This document shows, piece after piece, positions 20,401 through 28,816 of a stretch of DNA of 28,844 bases. The stretch lies in assembly GCF_001039355.2 (NCBI RefSeq), contig NW_019773866.1, positions 1-28,844 on the forward strand, read 5' to 3'. A program made the translations under genes and the position numbers. Numbering within the stretch: the first letter of the stretch is position 1; the number at the start of each line of letters is the position of its first letter. Under the pieces are notes generated by a model. The model was not told where the DNA came from. It saw only the letters and a program-made list of their open reading frames with translations, and made no database searches. Origin of the DNA: Lingula anatina. Taxonomy: Eukaryota > Brachiopoda > Lingulata > Lingulida > Lingulidae.

Positions 20401-21051
20401 TCGCTATTACATGCAACATTTTGATTCCAGAAACAGAGAGAAAATAATTCTTCACAAAAAAATTGATTTCAGAAGTAGAGAGATAAATAATTCTTCACAT
20501 AAAATTTTGATTTCAGAAGCAGAGAGATAAATAATTCTTCACAAGACCATAAAAATCAGCCATCATCTTCCCATCGACCAAGCAACGTTAACAACGACAC
20601 CCAAGATGTTTCTGAGACCGGCTTTTCCTCCGCCGTCGTTTCTTCCCCAAATGCACCAGACGATGTGAAGTTGCACATGAAGGCAAACGAACAAGAAAGT
20701 ACAATAGCTGACCTGTACGCCGTCCCCGAAAGAAAGAAAAAAGCCAGAGCATGTACAGCCTCAGATACAGCGGGCGACAGTGTGCAGAACCCCAGCGATC
20801 TGTACGCTGTGCCAGAGAGGAAGAAAAAGAAAAATACACCACCCAGTGTTATCCAAGGTACCAGTGAAGCTGACTCTGATGATTACCAGCTGGCAACGCA
20901 CTTCGGTGATGACGTGTCAGATGACGACATGCAGATGGTAGAGAATGACCTATATGAAGATAGTGACGGCAGGTTAACTGACGTCACTGGAATGGGAGAA
21001 CCCCCTTCAGAAGGCGTTGTTTTTAGAGAAAATAGCATATATGGCTCATAA
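11888..21051 (+). CDS. gene B: PAN-EGF-5xCCP receptor with YxxP tail
   Basis: The spliced CDS joins exons 11888-11984, 13935-14042, 14855-15094, 15761-15877, 18671-19657, 20028-20121 and 20517-21051: 725 codons plus stop. Order: signal peptide, four-Cys module (33-68), PAN/apple-like domain (69-148, six Cys), EGF-like module (149-187, seven Cys), five CCP modules (188-516) with about 15 sequons, TM ending Arg-Arg-Arg, and a 177-residue tail with Tyr 615, 644, 671, 694 and 723. Tyr 615 and 644 both sit in DLYAVPER followed by lysines; pYxxP motifs are known ligands of Crk/Nck-type SH2 domains. Exon 7 has three tandem acceptors, and only the third gives this full tail. The juxtamembrane Tyr found in A and C is lost (NVNNDT). 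It is the longest gene, through introns 1 and 4. Function as a surface receptor is inferred from architecture. Confidence 0.87.
12467..12680. mobile_element. foldback MITE, copy 2
   Basis: 214 bp from GGGTTCCCATG to GGGAATGGTCCC. Inner arms 'ctcactaaattgctatca' and 'tgatagcaatttactgag' are inverted copies. Same family as 7819-8060, in the opposite orientation. Confidence 0.75.
13407..13770. repeat. duplicated ~104-bp unit, period 260
   Basis: A unit beginning 'ggcgcctctggtgagcacgc' at 13407 recurs at 13667 with near identity over about 100 bp ('atgcatcgtattttgcttta', then 'aatgtaacattaaacacata'). A more diverged partial unit lies at about 13600-13666. Confidence 0.8.
13935..14042 (+). CDS. 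gene B exon 2, four-cysteine module
   Basis: 36 codons, phase 1-1, Cys pattern as in A and C, ending MRLCGTRTPTVCA. Acceptor ctttag, donor A|GTAAAT. Confidence 0.86.
14043..14854. other. gene B intron 2
   Basis: Its 3' half is an inverted-ended repeat (14449-14826) that stops 28 bp before the exon 3 acceptor and so may supply the branch point. The 5' half shows nothing recognisable. Confidence 0.7.
14449..14826. mobile_element. non-autonomous repeat with 13-bp inverted ends
   Basis: Ends ACCTCCGCCAAGG and CCTTGGCGGAGGT are perfect inverted repeats. Inside, a unit of about 121 bp is present twice (the word 'ccggatca' at 14541 and 14662, each followed by 'ttccttggcccactt'), and a GACA/CAGA run lies at 14764-14793. 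I have the impression that this dispersed repeat occurs in many marine animals; that comes from memory and is unchecked. Confidence 0.75.
14855..15094 (+). CDS. gene B exon 3, PAN/apple-like domain
   Basis: 80 codons: TVEQCVKGCVDNSSC, AVDWN, ECWFHG, TYCG, DHYK, final Cys. Six Cys, one sequon (NSS). Acceptor atttcag, donor CAG|GTAGGT. Confidence 0.9.
15095..15760. other. gene B intron 3
   Basis: AT-rich phase 1 intron; a short (TA)n stretch near 15309-15318. Nothing else recognised. Confidence 0.6.
15761..15877 (+). CDS. gene B exon 4, EGF-like module
   Basis: 39 codons, C-x3-C-x3-CC-x10-C-x-C-x8-C with CRCYPGF. An extra Cys (GCC) gives seven, so one may be unpaired or bond elsewhere. Acceptor tttgcag, donor T|GTAAGT. 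Confidence 0.85.
16958..17156. repeat. cluster of GGAGTC/GACTCC words
   Basis: At least six copies of gactcc or its complement in 200 bp, several within 'ttggagtc' or 'agttgactcc' and in alternating orientation, far denser than elsewhere in the window. Degenerate, no clear period. Confidence 0.5.
17235..17306 (-). repeat. tRNA-derived SINE head
   Basis: On the minus strand a pol III A-box-like TGGCCTAGTGG (17288-17298) precedes a B-box-like GGTTCCGAGCC (17245-17255, one base inserted against GGTTCGANCC) at tRNA spacing. The acceptor arms do not pair, so it is a tRNA-derived repeat rather than a working tRNA gene. The adjoining microsatellite lies upstream on this strand. Confidence 0.6.
17356..17460. 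repeat. compound (CA)n(TA)n microsatellite
   Basis: (AC)n with a GCAC-repeat interruption, then about 20 TA units. Confidence 0.97.
18671..19657 (+). CDS. gene B exon 5, five sushi/CCP modules
   Basis: 329 codons, phase 1-1, five four-Cys CCP units starting at QCSDPG, NCTPPD, VQCQLP, SCALPI and RCKDVG, with about 15 N-glycosylation sequons. Acceptor gttacag, donor CCGG|GTGGGT. Confidence 0.92.
19658..20027. other. gene B intron 5
   Basis: Collinear with intron 5 of A and C over most of its length; it lacks the foldback element found in A and so shows the empty site. Confidence 0.75.
20028..20121 (+). CDS. gene B exon 6, transmembrane segment
   Basis: NVVAISAGGGTAAVVVILVV followed by GFGLIYWRRR. 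No charged residue in the helix. Donor AG|GTACAG, phase 2. Confidence 0.9.
20421..20530 (+). promoter_or_regulatory. triplicated exon 7 splice acceptor
   Basis: Three acceptor units follow one another: AG ends at 20430, 20472 and 20516, each followed by a near copy of 'cagagagataaataattctt'. Units are 42 and 44 bp. Sites 1 and 2 share a frame that meets TAA at 20528-20530, giving tails of about 33 and 19 residues without tyrosine; only site 3 reads into the conserved tail. Confidence 0.8.
20517..21051 (+). CDS. gene B exon 7, YxxP tail
   Basis: Starts with A completing an Arg codon, then SREINNSSQDHKNQ. Two DLYAVPERKKK repeats 29 residues apart, then DDYQLA, an acidic stretch with NDLYEDS, and C-terminal NSIYGS. 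Closely similar to gene C. The stop is followed within 10 bp by a foldback element. Confidence 0.88.
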
Positions 21052-21058
21052 AGGCAAA

Positions 21059-21220
21059 GGGACAATTCCCAGACGCTATCGTACTACATGTAACTGTGGG
21101 TCGATCTATCTCCGGGGGGATTCTCGCTAAATCGCTTTTAACTTAAGTGGCAAAGAAGTCTCCCATGCCTACTAAAGCTGCTAATTAGGGTAATTAATTA
21201 TCGATTAGCAGCTCTAATAG
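21059..21220. mobile_element. foldback MITE, truncated copy 3
   Basis: Begins 'gggacaattcccagac' just after the gene B stop and aligns with the left half of 27611-27837; the right arm is missing. Same position relative to the stop in B and C, so it predates their duplication. Confidence 0.65.
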
Positions 21221-21244
21221 ATTGTTATTCATCATTTATTTTTT

Positions 21245-21989
21245 GTGTGTACTGACTTATCACGCGTAAATTTAAAAACGTTTTGTTTAGATAGTTTATT
21301 GCTCTCTAGTAAATTTGGCAAATATTCAAATAAAATTGGTTGGTTGAAAAAAAGCCGAACGACAATACAAACACATACTTCATTATACATGCACCTGTGT
21401 TCAAGCATTTTCGTATTTGGCGCCAGTGAAGGAATATGAATTAATTACACAATTTGTTACAACTGTCATAACCAAAAACGTTATAAAACGTTCTGTGTTT
21501 GTCGGGATGCTAGTGTAGCAGTCAAATTGTATCTACTTTGAGACAAAGTACAAATTACATTTTAATTTTCAGACTCTCGACCTACATGTAATAAAAGACT
21601 TACTTTAATACAAACGGTAAAGCTGATTAGTGACCCCGTTTTTTTTTTTTATCTGGAGATAAGAAACAAAGCAACCTGCGCCTGGGGCGTACGCTGCGTC
21701 ACGCTTAAGAAGGCGCGCTGTTATCTCCTTTTCTTGGAATGCGGATTTCAGCAGTGAATAATAAAAAACACATATTAGACGGCTGTGATTCACAAAACGG
21801 GCATATCTTTTAGCGGCGTTATTTAATGTGCGAAAGAGAAAAAAATGAGAGAAAATTTCAAACAAACAGAAGTATGTGGCTCATTCAAGTGTGCATAATG
21901 CGTTATCGTATTTCGTTTTTACTTCCCGGTTCACAGCTAAGTAGAAACTAACAAGTTTTGATTGCCTATTTACGAAATAATCAAACAAG
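21245..21989 (+). promoter_or_regulatory. gene C promoter block, copy of gene B's
   Basis: Near-identical to 11150-11887 over some 740 bp with small indels. Keeps TTATCT/GATAAG around 21650-21663 and TTATCT at 21721, but the AP-1 palindrome of A and B has become TGGCTCA at 21877-21883. AATAAA at about 21327 could serve gene B as a polyadenylation signal. Confidence 0.55.
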
Positions 21990-22086
21990 ATGGCGGTCTC
22001 TCGCATTAGCTCAAATTGTGCAGACCTGAGAAATGTCGGTATTCTGATCATGCTGATTTGGGTCATCAAGATCAGTATAGTCAAAG
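21990..22086 (+). CDS. gene C exon 1, signal peptide
   Basis: MAVSRISSNC, then hydrophobic VGILIMLIWVIKISIV. 97 bp, donor G|GTGAGT. Confidence 0.88.
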
Positions 22087-25000
22087 GTGAGTTAAAATGA
22101 ATGGTCTGGGGCATATAAAGTCTATGGTGCGGATTACGTTCACCGCAGAATGGGGATATATCGGTAGGCAAAGTAATAAAGCAAAGACGACTAAAAAGAT
22201 TAACCCTCTTTGCAGATACCTGTGTATTTCAGTTATGTAGGTTACTGTGACCCTTTTACATCAATGGGCGCAGTTTTCTGTATCACACCAGTTTAACTAG
22301 CCCTTACATGTAACTACGCTACGGGAAGGGGTTAGCTCCCTTTCACAAGCCTCAGTGTACTGCTAATTAGTTTAAGTGGCTGTGCCGATCGAGCGATGGG
22401 GTAGGTTGTCAATCTCCCAAACTGGTGTGATACAGAAAACTGTACCACTCGATATGAAAAGGGCTTGTGTGTAATGACAGGTTGGTATATAAGTATATAA
22501 TGTGTGTGTTGGAGGGCGGGCGGCAGTCGGAGTGTTCATTCTTCACAGAAGACTGCTGGTCACGATTTGCCTCTAAAGAAACTAGCAAGGACTATAAAAC
22601 CTGCTGTCGCGACACAGGACTAATTCAGTATACAATTATTGTTGACAGTGTGATATGACTGTCACAGCCACCTTGTACATATCGTCATGTTGACGTGAAT
22701 GTCATGTCGATAGATGAAATATCAAAGTCGACAACGAAGTCATGTGCAAGCAAGAATATATATCGATTGCATTATTACGACAAACAATATTCTCACTTGA
22801 AATCTTTTAAGGAATTTCTCAGTGTAAGTTTGGTTTTATCCCCACCTGAACAAAGTTTAGGTATTCTCGATAGTGATGTACCTTGGCCTTTTTGTTTACT
22901 ATAGATTTTTTTTTTTATTCTGTCTGTTCACGCACCCATGTATAAGGCTGCGTTCACATGAAAGATCTATTTTCGAAAGTCTAAGAATCTATTTGCGGTA
23001 TCTTGTGATCACGGTCTGTGGCCTGAATACCCCACGGCGTAATTACGGGCAGCGCGAGCCAGTTGCTTCCAAAGCTGTAATTAATCCTCTGCACTCCCAG
23101 TAATTACGCCGCGGGGTATCCAGGGCACAGACCATGATTACAAGATACCGCAAATAGATTTTTAGATTTTTAGAAAATAGATAATTCATGTGAACGGAGC
23201 CTTAGCCAAGGTCACAAGCAGGAAGTATAAATACATTTCAGGGTCATGCTATTTAATCAAAATAAGTTTGTCAGTGAAGGTTGTGTGCATATCGCTGAAT
23301 AAATAACTTAAATTATTTACTCTTTACCATGTAGTTATACTTACGTTATGGCTTCTTCAGTTAATTTAGAAACGACATTTAAATAAATGTATATGATGTT
23401 TAATGAAAACAGCCATATGCCTATTGTCTCAATGGCTCGGGGTTCTGTTAGTGGGCATCTGCGAAATGAAACTGAAGTACAACTTGGAAAGTGCTTTTAA
23501 GTACTGATAAAAACAATTTTAATGTTAAAAACGATTTAAAATCGTGTAAATTATACTTTAAAGTGTTGATTGCATGTATGGGTGTATTAACATTTTTCTT
23601 TAGGTACATGCAGTGAGCCCGACATCGAAGCTCTACCAACAGACAGCAAGTGCCCTCGACCATTGATAAAAATGAGACTGTGTGGAACGAGGACGCCAAC
23701 CGTTTGCGCCAGTAAATATGTTTTTCAAGCATTTATTGATTTGTCTTTTTTTTTTTTTTTTTTTTGTATATGGGTCTCTTTTTAACGAGATTTACACTTA
23801 GTCCCTTTACAAAAACCTCGGAAGTGAACATTTGCAATGCCCGTAGTGGTGAAATTTATTCATTTTAAAATGCTGCTGTATGAATTTAGATCACATTGGA
23901 CCATGATGATATCCGTCATTACAAGGCAAATGGGAAATATTGATATTGATATTATAATAATATTAGAGGCCTACTTTGTAGTTTTTCTTTTCGTTCACAG
24001 AATTATGCTTTTAAATTTGGTATTGCAAAGGTGTGACAAATGAAAAGTATTTCGTTTTATTGGAATTCATGGTTTCTTAATATAATCATGGTAATTTACA
24101 TGTAATGTTAAAAATTTATTTTCAGTGCCAAAAAACGTGACCCAAGTGTTCCATAAATACGGTACACAGGGTGCATCAAAGATGATGGAACTCAGAACGG
24201 TAGAAAAATGCGTTCATGGGTGTGCAGGCAACTCCTCCTGTTATGCTGTGGACTGGAATACTAGATACAAAGAGTGCTGGTTTCACGAATATGTTACATT
24301 TTGCAAAAATCGCAGTTTGGTACCAGACGTTGATCATTATAAAATGCAAAAGTGTAGTCCAGGTAAGGTGGATAATAGACCGTGTTCAATATTGTCAGGT
24401 GTTACTTTGAAATCAGTCACAGTACACGCATCTGTGCAAAGTTTTAGAGACCATAATTCAGACAAAAACAAAGAATTAATTTACTTTTGATAAAGAATTT
24501 AAAAATCAATCTTATCCAAATGTTAATGCTAGTCATTCCGTGCATTAATAAGATAAAAATCCACATTTAATACGTTTATTCAAATATAATAATATTGTTT
24601 AAACGGGTCAAAATGCCACATGCGTAAAAACAAAAAGCCGCCAATAAATTGATGTTGCAAAATGCAAGACCTTGCAGCAAGCCATAGTCCACACGAAATA
24701 TTCTTTCACAGACCTAATCCATTAGGCCTCTTTTGTTGTTTTCGTTTTTAAAGGATGGGAGTGCAGTGAAGATTGTGGCAGTGGCAGTTGTCAGCGAAGT
24801 CAAGGTGACAACCAATCATGCATTTGTCATGTGGGTTATACAGGAGGTAATTGCACCAATCGTAAGTCTTTTTTGGTAATAATTTTTGACACCAGCACAT
24901 TATTAAGTTATCTTATTAATCAGTATTAATATTCACTAAAGATGTTAACTCCGAGAGTGGTACCTACATGTATGTACTTGTATCTGTATTTCGTATTTAA

Positions 25001-27603
25001 CTTAATTTCCATAGGCATGTCTAACAAAATATTGAATGTAGCTGATAATGCATGAAAACTATATTGATACAAATATTGTATGTAAGACATTGTATGTTCA
25101 GTCTGTGGACTGTAGTATACATACCGTTAGTAAGTAACGTGTAAAATGAAGCATGCGGAATATATTATCACAAAGAGAAGTATATTTTCAAGATTCCTAT
25201 TCTTGCAGTTACGACATGCCCTGATCCTGGGACTGGAGAAAATGCAACGGTACACTTAACATCCCAGGCCTACAACATTGGAGATGTAATACAGTACACA
25301 TGTATCCAGGGACATTTTCTCGAGAACAACTCCACATCAAAGACTTTGCTTTGTCAAATTAACGGTACATGGAATGGTAATGCTGCCCAGTGTAAACCCG
25401 GTATTTGTTCGCCACCGAATGTCGACAGCAACGCAGAGACGTCTAAAGTTCTTCCATACCACGTGCACCAACAAGTGGACTTTGAATGCCCAACCGGACA
25501 AGTGTTCCCTGATGGGACTTCCGTGAAAATTATCACCTGTACTGCAAATCTAACATTCAACGCATCCATCCCAGATTGCCGAGTGCAGTGTCAACTGCCG
25601 CAAAACCTGACACACATGAAACCAAGAGAACGCGGGCCGCATCTCTCCGAAAACCACGTACATTTAGATTGTGATACCGGGTACGTCCTACCCGTTACTA
25701 ACCAATCATCTATCACTTTAGTTTGCATGGAAAATGGCAACTTTAACCAAACTAAGTTACCTGCATGTGAACCAAGGACTTGTTCTTTACCTACTCATAA
25801 CCAAAACATCACAGCTAACGGGTCAGCAAGCTTCAGGTATCCAGACTCTAAATCGTACCGCTGTCCGAAGGGACATTTATTTCCCGGTAAGCAAGACGTA
25901 ATAACTGTTGAATGTCTAGCCAATGGAACTCCGAGTATGATTAGTGTACCAAGTTGTTCACCTGTATACTGCTCAGATATAGGATCTTTGCCGAGCAACC
26001 TCAGCGTGTCGTCAACAGGACCGTACCTATATGGAAGCAAAGTCAATGTGACATGCGAAGATGATTTTCACATGGGCACTGATACAAGTTACGTCACGCT
26101 GAGGTGTAGAAATGATGGTACATGGGGTCAGATACCTGAGTGTTTTAAGGCCAGTGGTCAAACCGCGGGCAGAATGACCGGACAACCTGGTGGGTAACGG
26201 TTGCTTTATAACCTTGTAAAACGGATTATGTATTCTAGCTGCAAAATAAAGTAATGGCATTATTTTAATGAAGTTTTCCGTTTCAATGGTTGACAAAAAA
26301 ACTTAAAATAGAAGGAAATGTGATAAATACATGATAAGCGCTCCCAGTGTGGTTATTGTCCAGAAAATCAAAGATCACGCTATCTGCATGGACAGTTAAA
26401 TTCAATTTATCATTAAATCCGTCTATCCTTTAAAGATAGTACCATCTACCAGAAAGATAACACAGATGCTTCTGTTTCCAAAATTAAATTATGTTGATCA
26501 GACGTTTAAAATTAATCATTATCTCCCACTTTCAGAAAACATAGTAGCAATATCAGCAGGTGGTGGCACAGCGGCTGTTGTTGTAATCCTGGTAGTTGTA
26601 GGATTTGGCCTAGTATACTGGAGACGAAGGTACAGTGTATTTTTTTAAAATTTGAATGAACCTAAATGGGCACTAAATAGCACATTCACGATTTATAAAA
26701 ACAATTAAAAAAGGAAAAAAGTCAACAATTCAATAACACGGTACCTGTTTCTCTGAACTCTGATTAGTGACTTAAGTGTTAAAAGTATTGGGGTTATCAT
26801 ACGATTTCCTTCAAGGGGAAAAACCTGCACCAGATGACATGGTAATAATTATTTCTTAAACCAGGACTTAAGCAGAAAACGAAAGGCCGCGTCGTGCTTA
26901 ATTACTTGTGAACTCATAATACCACCAGATGCAGGAATACATGCAGCCTGTTGTATTCTTCTACAGCCGTGGTTTTAAGACATAGCTAGCAAAAGGAGAG
27001 AAGACCGTCTATTCCTTTCCAAATTTTGTAACTTGTTTCGTGTGGCTATTACAACATTTTCATTTCAGAGGCAAAGAGAAAAATGATTCTTCACAAGACC
27101 ATAAAAATCAGCCATCATCTTCCCATCGATTAAGCAACGATTACAATGACATTACAGATGTTTCTGAGACCGGCTTTTCCAACGCCGTCGTTTCATCCCC
27201 AAATGCATCAGACGATGTTAAGTTGCATATGAAGGCAAAAGAACAAGAAAGTACAATAGCTGACCTGTACGCCGTGCCCGAAAGGAAGAAAAAAGCCAGA
27301 GAATGTACAGCCTCAGATACATCGGGCGACAGTGAGCAGAACCCCAGCGATCTGTACGCTGTGCCAGAGAGGAAGAAAAAGAAAAATGCACAACCCAGTG
27401 CAATCCAAGGTACCAGTGAAGCTGACTCTGATGATTACCAGTTGGCAACACATTTCGGAGATGACCTGTCAGATGACGACATGCAGATGGTAGAGAATGA
27501 CTTATATGAAGATAGTGAAGGCAGGCCAACTGACGTCACTGGGGTAGGAAAGCCCCCTTCAGAAGGCGTTGTTTTTAGAGAAAATAACATATATGGCTCA
27601 TAA
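21990..27603 (+). CDS. gene C: PAN-EGF-5xCCP receptor with YxxP tail
   Basis: The spliced CDS joins exons 21990-22086, 23604-23711, 24126-24362, 24754-24861, 25209-26189, 26536-26629 and 27069-27603: 719 codons plus stop. Order: signal peptide, four-Cys module (33-68), PAN/apple-like domain (69-147, six Cys), canonical six-Cys EGF-like module (148-183), five CCP modules (184-510), TM ending Arg-Arg-Arg and a 177-residue tail with Tyr 567, 609, 638, 665, 688 and 717. Tyr 609 and 638 lie in DLYAVPER repeats. Tail and promoter are closest to gene B, whereas CCP3-5 are closest to gene A. All modules look intact, so C may be the best guide to the ancestral form. A surface receptor is inferred from architecture only. 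Confidence 0.9.
22271..22442. mobile_element. MITE with 24-bp perfect TIRs
   Basis: CAGTTTTCTGTATCACACCA plus GTTT at 22271-22294 is repeated exactly inverted at 22419-22442, with further imperfect pairing outside. 172 bp, no coding capacity. Confidence 0.85.
22944..23203. mobile_element. long foldback MITE
   Basis: About 260 bp with arms over 100 bp long: ends AAGGCTGCGTTCACATGAA and the inverted TTCATGTGAACGGAGCCTT, and inner matches 'gcggtatcttg' with 'caagataccgc' and 'cggcgtaattac' with 'gtaattacgccg'. No coding capacity. Confidence 0.85.
23604..23711 (+). CDS. gene C exon 2, four-cysteine module
   Basis: 36 codons, phase 1-1, TCSEPDIEALPTDSKCPRPL then MRLCGTRTPTVCA. Acceptor ctttag, donor A|GTAAAT. 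Confidence 0.87.
23712..24125. other. gene C intron 2
   Basis: Contains a poly-T tract at about 23747-23765; otherwise nothing recognised. It lacks the inverted-ended repeat of gene B intron 2. Confidence 0.65.
24126..24362 (+). CDS. gene C exon 3, PAN/apple-like domain
   Basis: 79 codons: TVEKCVHGCAGNSSC, AVDWN, ECWFHE, TFCK, DHYK, final Cys. Six Cys. Acceptor tttcag, donor CAG|GTAAGG. Confidence 0.9.
24363..24753. other. gene C intron 3
   Basis: AT-rich, no element recognised. It stays open for about 42 codons from exon 3, without similarity to the paralogues. Confidence 0.6.
24754..24861 (+). CDS. gene C exon 4, EGF-like module
   Basis: 36 codons with canonical six Cys: C-x3-C-x4-C-x9-C-x-C-x8-C and GYTGGNC. 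Acceptor tttaaag (unusual AAG), donor C|GTAAGT. Confidence 0.85.
24862..25208. other. gene C intron 4
   Basis: Phase 1 intron of 347 bp, no recognisable element; far shorter than the 2.8-kb equivalent in gene B. Confidence 0.6.
25209..26189 (+). CDS. gene C exon 5, five sushi/CCP modules
   Basis: 327 codons, phase 1-1. Five four-Cys CCP units start at TCPDPG, ICSPPN, VQCQLP, TCSLPT and YCSDIG. One codon is lost between CCP2 and CCP3 (DCRVQC against NCSRVQC). Acceptor ttgcag, donor CCTG|GTGGGT. Confidence 0.92.
26190..26535. other. gene C intron 5
   Basis: Collinear with intron 5 of A and B; no foldback insertion. Confidence 0.75.
26536..26629 (+). CDS. gene C exon 6, transmembrane segment
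   Basis: NIVAISAGGGTAAVVVILVV then GFGLVYWRRR. Donor AG|GTACAG, phase 2. Retention of the next intron would stop after Tyr-Ser-Val-Phe-Phe. Confidence 0.9.
26630..27068. other. gene C intron 6
   Basis: Partly alignable with gene B intron 6, with one acceptor only ('cattttcatttcag'). Nothing else recognised. Confidence 0.65.
27069..27603 (+). CDS. gene C exon 7, YxxP tail
   Basis: Starts GKEKNDSSQDHKNQ after the split Arg. Tyr contexts: NDYNDI, two DLYAVPER, DDYQLA, NDLYEDS and NIYGS. The two YAVP motifs are 29 residues apart and each is followed by a run of Lys and Arg. Confidence 0.9.
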
Positions 27604-27610
27604 GGTCAAA

Positions 27611-27837
27611 AGGACCATTCCCAGACCCTAACGTACTAACTGTGGATCGATCTATTTCCGAAAGGATTCTTGCTAAATTGGTATCAACTTAAGCGGCTAA
27701 GATGCCTGCCATGCCTACTGAAGCTGCAACGAGGCAATTAATTACTGTTTAGCAGTTTTAGAAGGCGTGCTAGACATCTTAGCCGTTTAAGCTGAAAGCA
27801 ATTTAGTTAGAAACCCCTCGGAGATGGATCGATCCTG
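27611..27837. mobile_element. foldback MITE, copy 4, in gene C 3' flank
   Basis: Begins 'aggaccattcccagac' 8 bp after the stop. Inverted arms include 'aacttaagcggctaagatg' against 'catcttagccgtttaagct'. It probably forms most of the 3' UTR. Confidence 0.7.
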
Positions 27838-28312
27838 TCAGAGGCAGCTCTAACGCAACATTAACATCGGAAAAATGTGCTACCAGCATAATAGTGTATA
27901 TGATAACTTTGTATGATGATAAGGTTAAATATATTGACAATATTATTGATATTAAGGTAAACGGATGGTAAAATTGCTTGCACGGTCTATTGAAAAGTGT
28001 CACAGCGATATGAAATACTACAGATTGGTTTTCACATTTTGCAAAAAGTGCACTGATAATTAAACTTTTATTTAGCCTTCATTTTGATTTCATTGAATAG
28101 TCCTTATTGTATAAACGGATATGTTTCATAACGCATAACGCCAGGCTTTACTAATCCAGTCCTTTTTCGTCACGACTTGCTACCCATGATGTCAACTGCA
28201 ATACTTTAGTCTCATATTAAGTCTCATATTAAGACGGAAATCATACAGTGGCAAATCGCATGTCTTCAGTGTTACTGACAATGTGCCATATAAGTAAAAC
28301 ATATATATATAT
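27838..28312. other. gene-free region between gene C and the LTR
   Basis: AT-rich, no credible exon. An ATTAAA at 28059-28064 is a possible polyadenylation signal for gene C. Ends in a short (TA)n next to the LTR. Confidence 0.5.
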
Positions 28313-28758
28313 TGTAACGAACGGGGCTCCAATAGCTCTACACCGATGCCGACAAAAATTTACCAGTCCAACTTTAGTTGCCGTTCTAGAGCCGTTTAAA
28401 GACGAAAAGATGCCAAATACCCCATGATTTTAAACAAAGAAAGAAACGTTAGATTTGTACCGCTGTACGGGAAAGAATCAACAATGACGTTCCAACCGTG
28501 TCGACGTGCCGTCAGAAAGTGTGACCGCGCGACCTGCGGTCATGACGTCACGGTCGCTATAAATAACCGCTCAGGGGCCGGTTTCACAAAGCAGTAGTTC
28601 AGTCATATGGCAACTGGCTGCGCGTAGGAAAATATTCAGAACGGAGCGCGAGCGCTGAGATGACGTCGCGGTCGAAATTTTGTTAAATGCGTAACCATCG
28701 CAGAAATTCATGAATTTTCCTTAATTGCCCTCATACGTGCTTGTGAAAAATTAAGACA
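28313..28758 (+). mobile_element. 5' LTR of an LTR retrotransposon
   Basis: 446 bp from TGTAACG to AAGACA (TG...CA ends), directly followed by a tRNA primer-binding site. A TATAAATA box lies at 28558-28565, with a CRE palindrome TGACGTCA 8 bp upstream at 28543-28550. The 3' LTR is outside the window, so the left boundary rests on the TG end only. Confidence 0.75.
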
Positions 28759-28769
28759 TGGTAGCAGAG
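28759..28769 (+). other. primer-binding site, initiator Met tRNA
   Basis: TGGTAGCAGAG is complementary to the 3' end of eukaryotic initiator tRNA-Met including CCA and abuts the LTR. Primes minus-strand synthesis in many LTR retrotransposons. Confidence 0.75.
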
Positions 28770-28816
28770 TTCACTACGCGTCTCGACGTGTGCGATTCAC
28801 TTGCAAGGAAGCAGAA

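Larger units (their letters stand above)
22087..23603. other. gene C intron 1
   Basis: 1.5 kb with two foldback elements (22271-22442, 22944-23203) and short stretches homologous to gene A intron 1. No exon seen. Confidence 0.75.

Noticed and set aside
24363-24490. In-frame extension of gene C exon 3 past its donor
   Set aside because: The donor CAG|GTAAGG matches those of A and B, and the extension has no similarity in the paralogues.
25354-26046. Minus-strand frames opposite the sushi exons
   Set aside because: Shadows of well-conserved coding exons; the same antisense frames recur in gene B for that reason.
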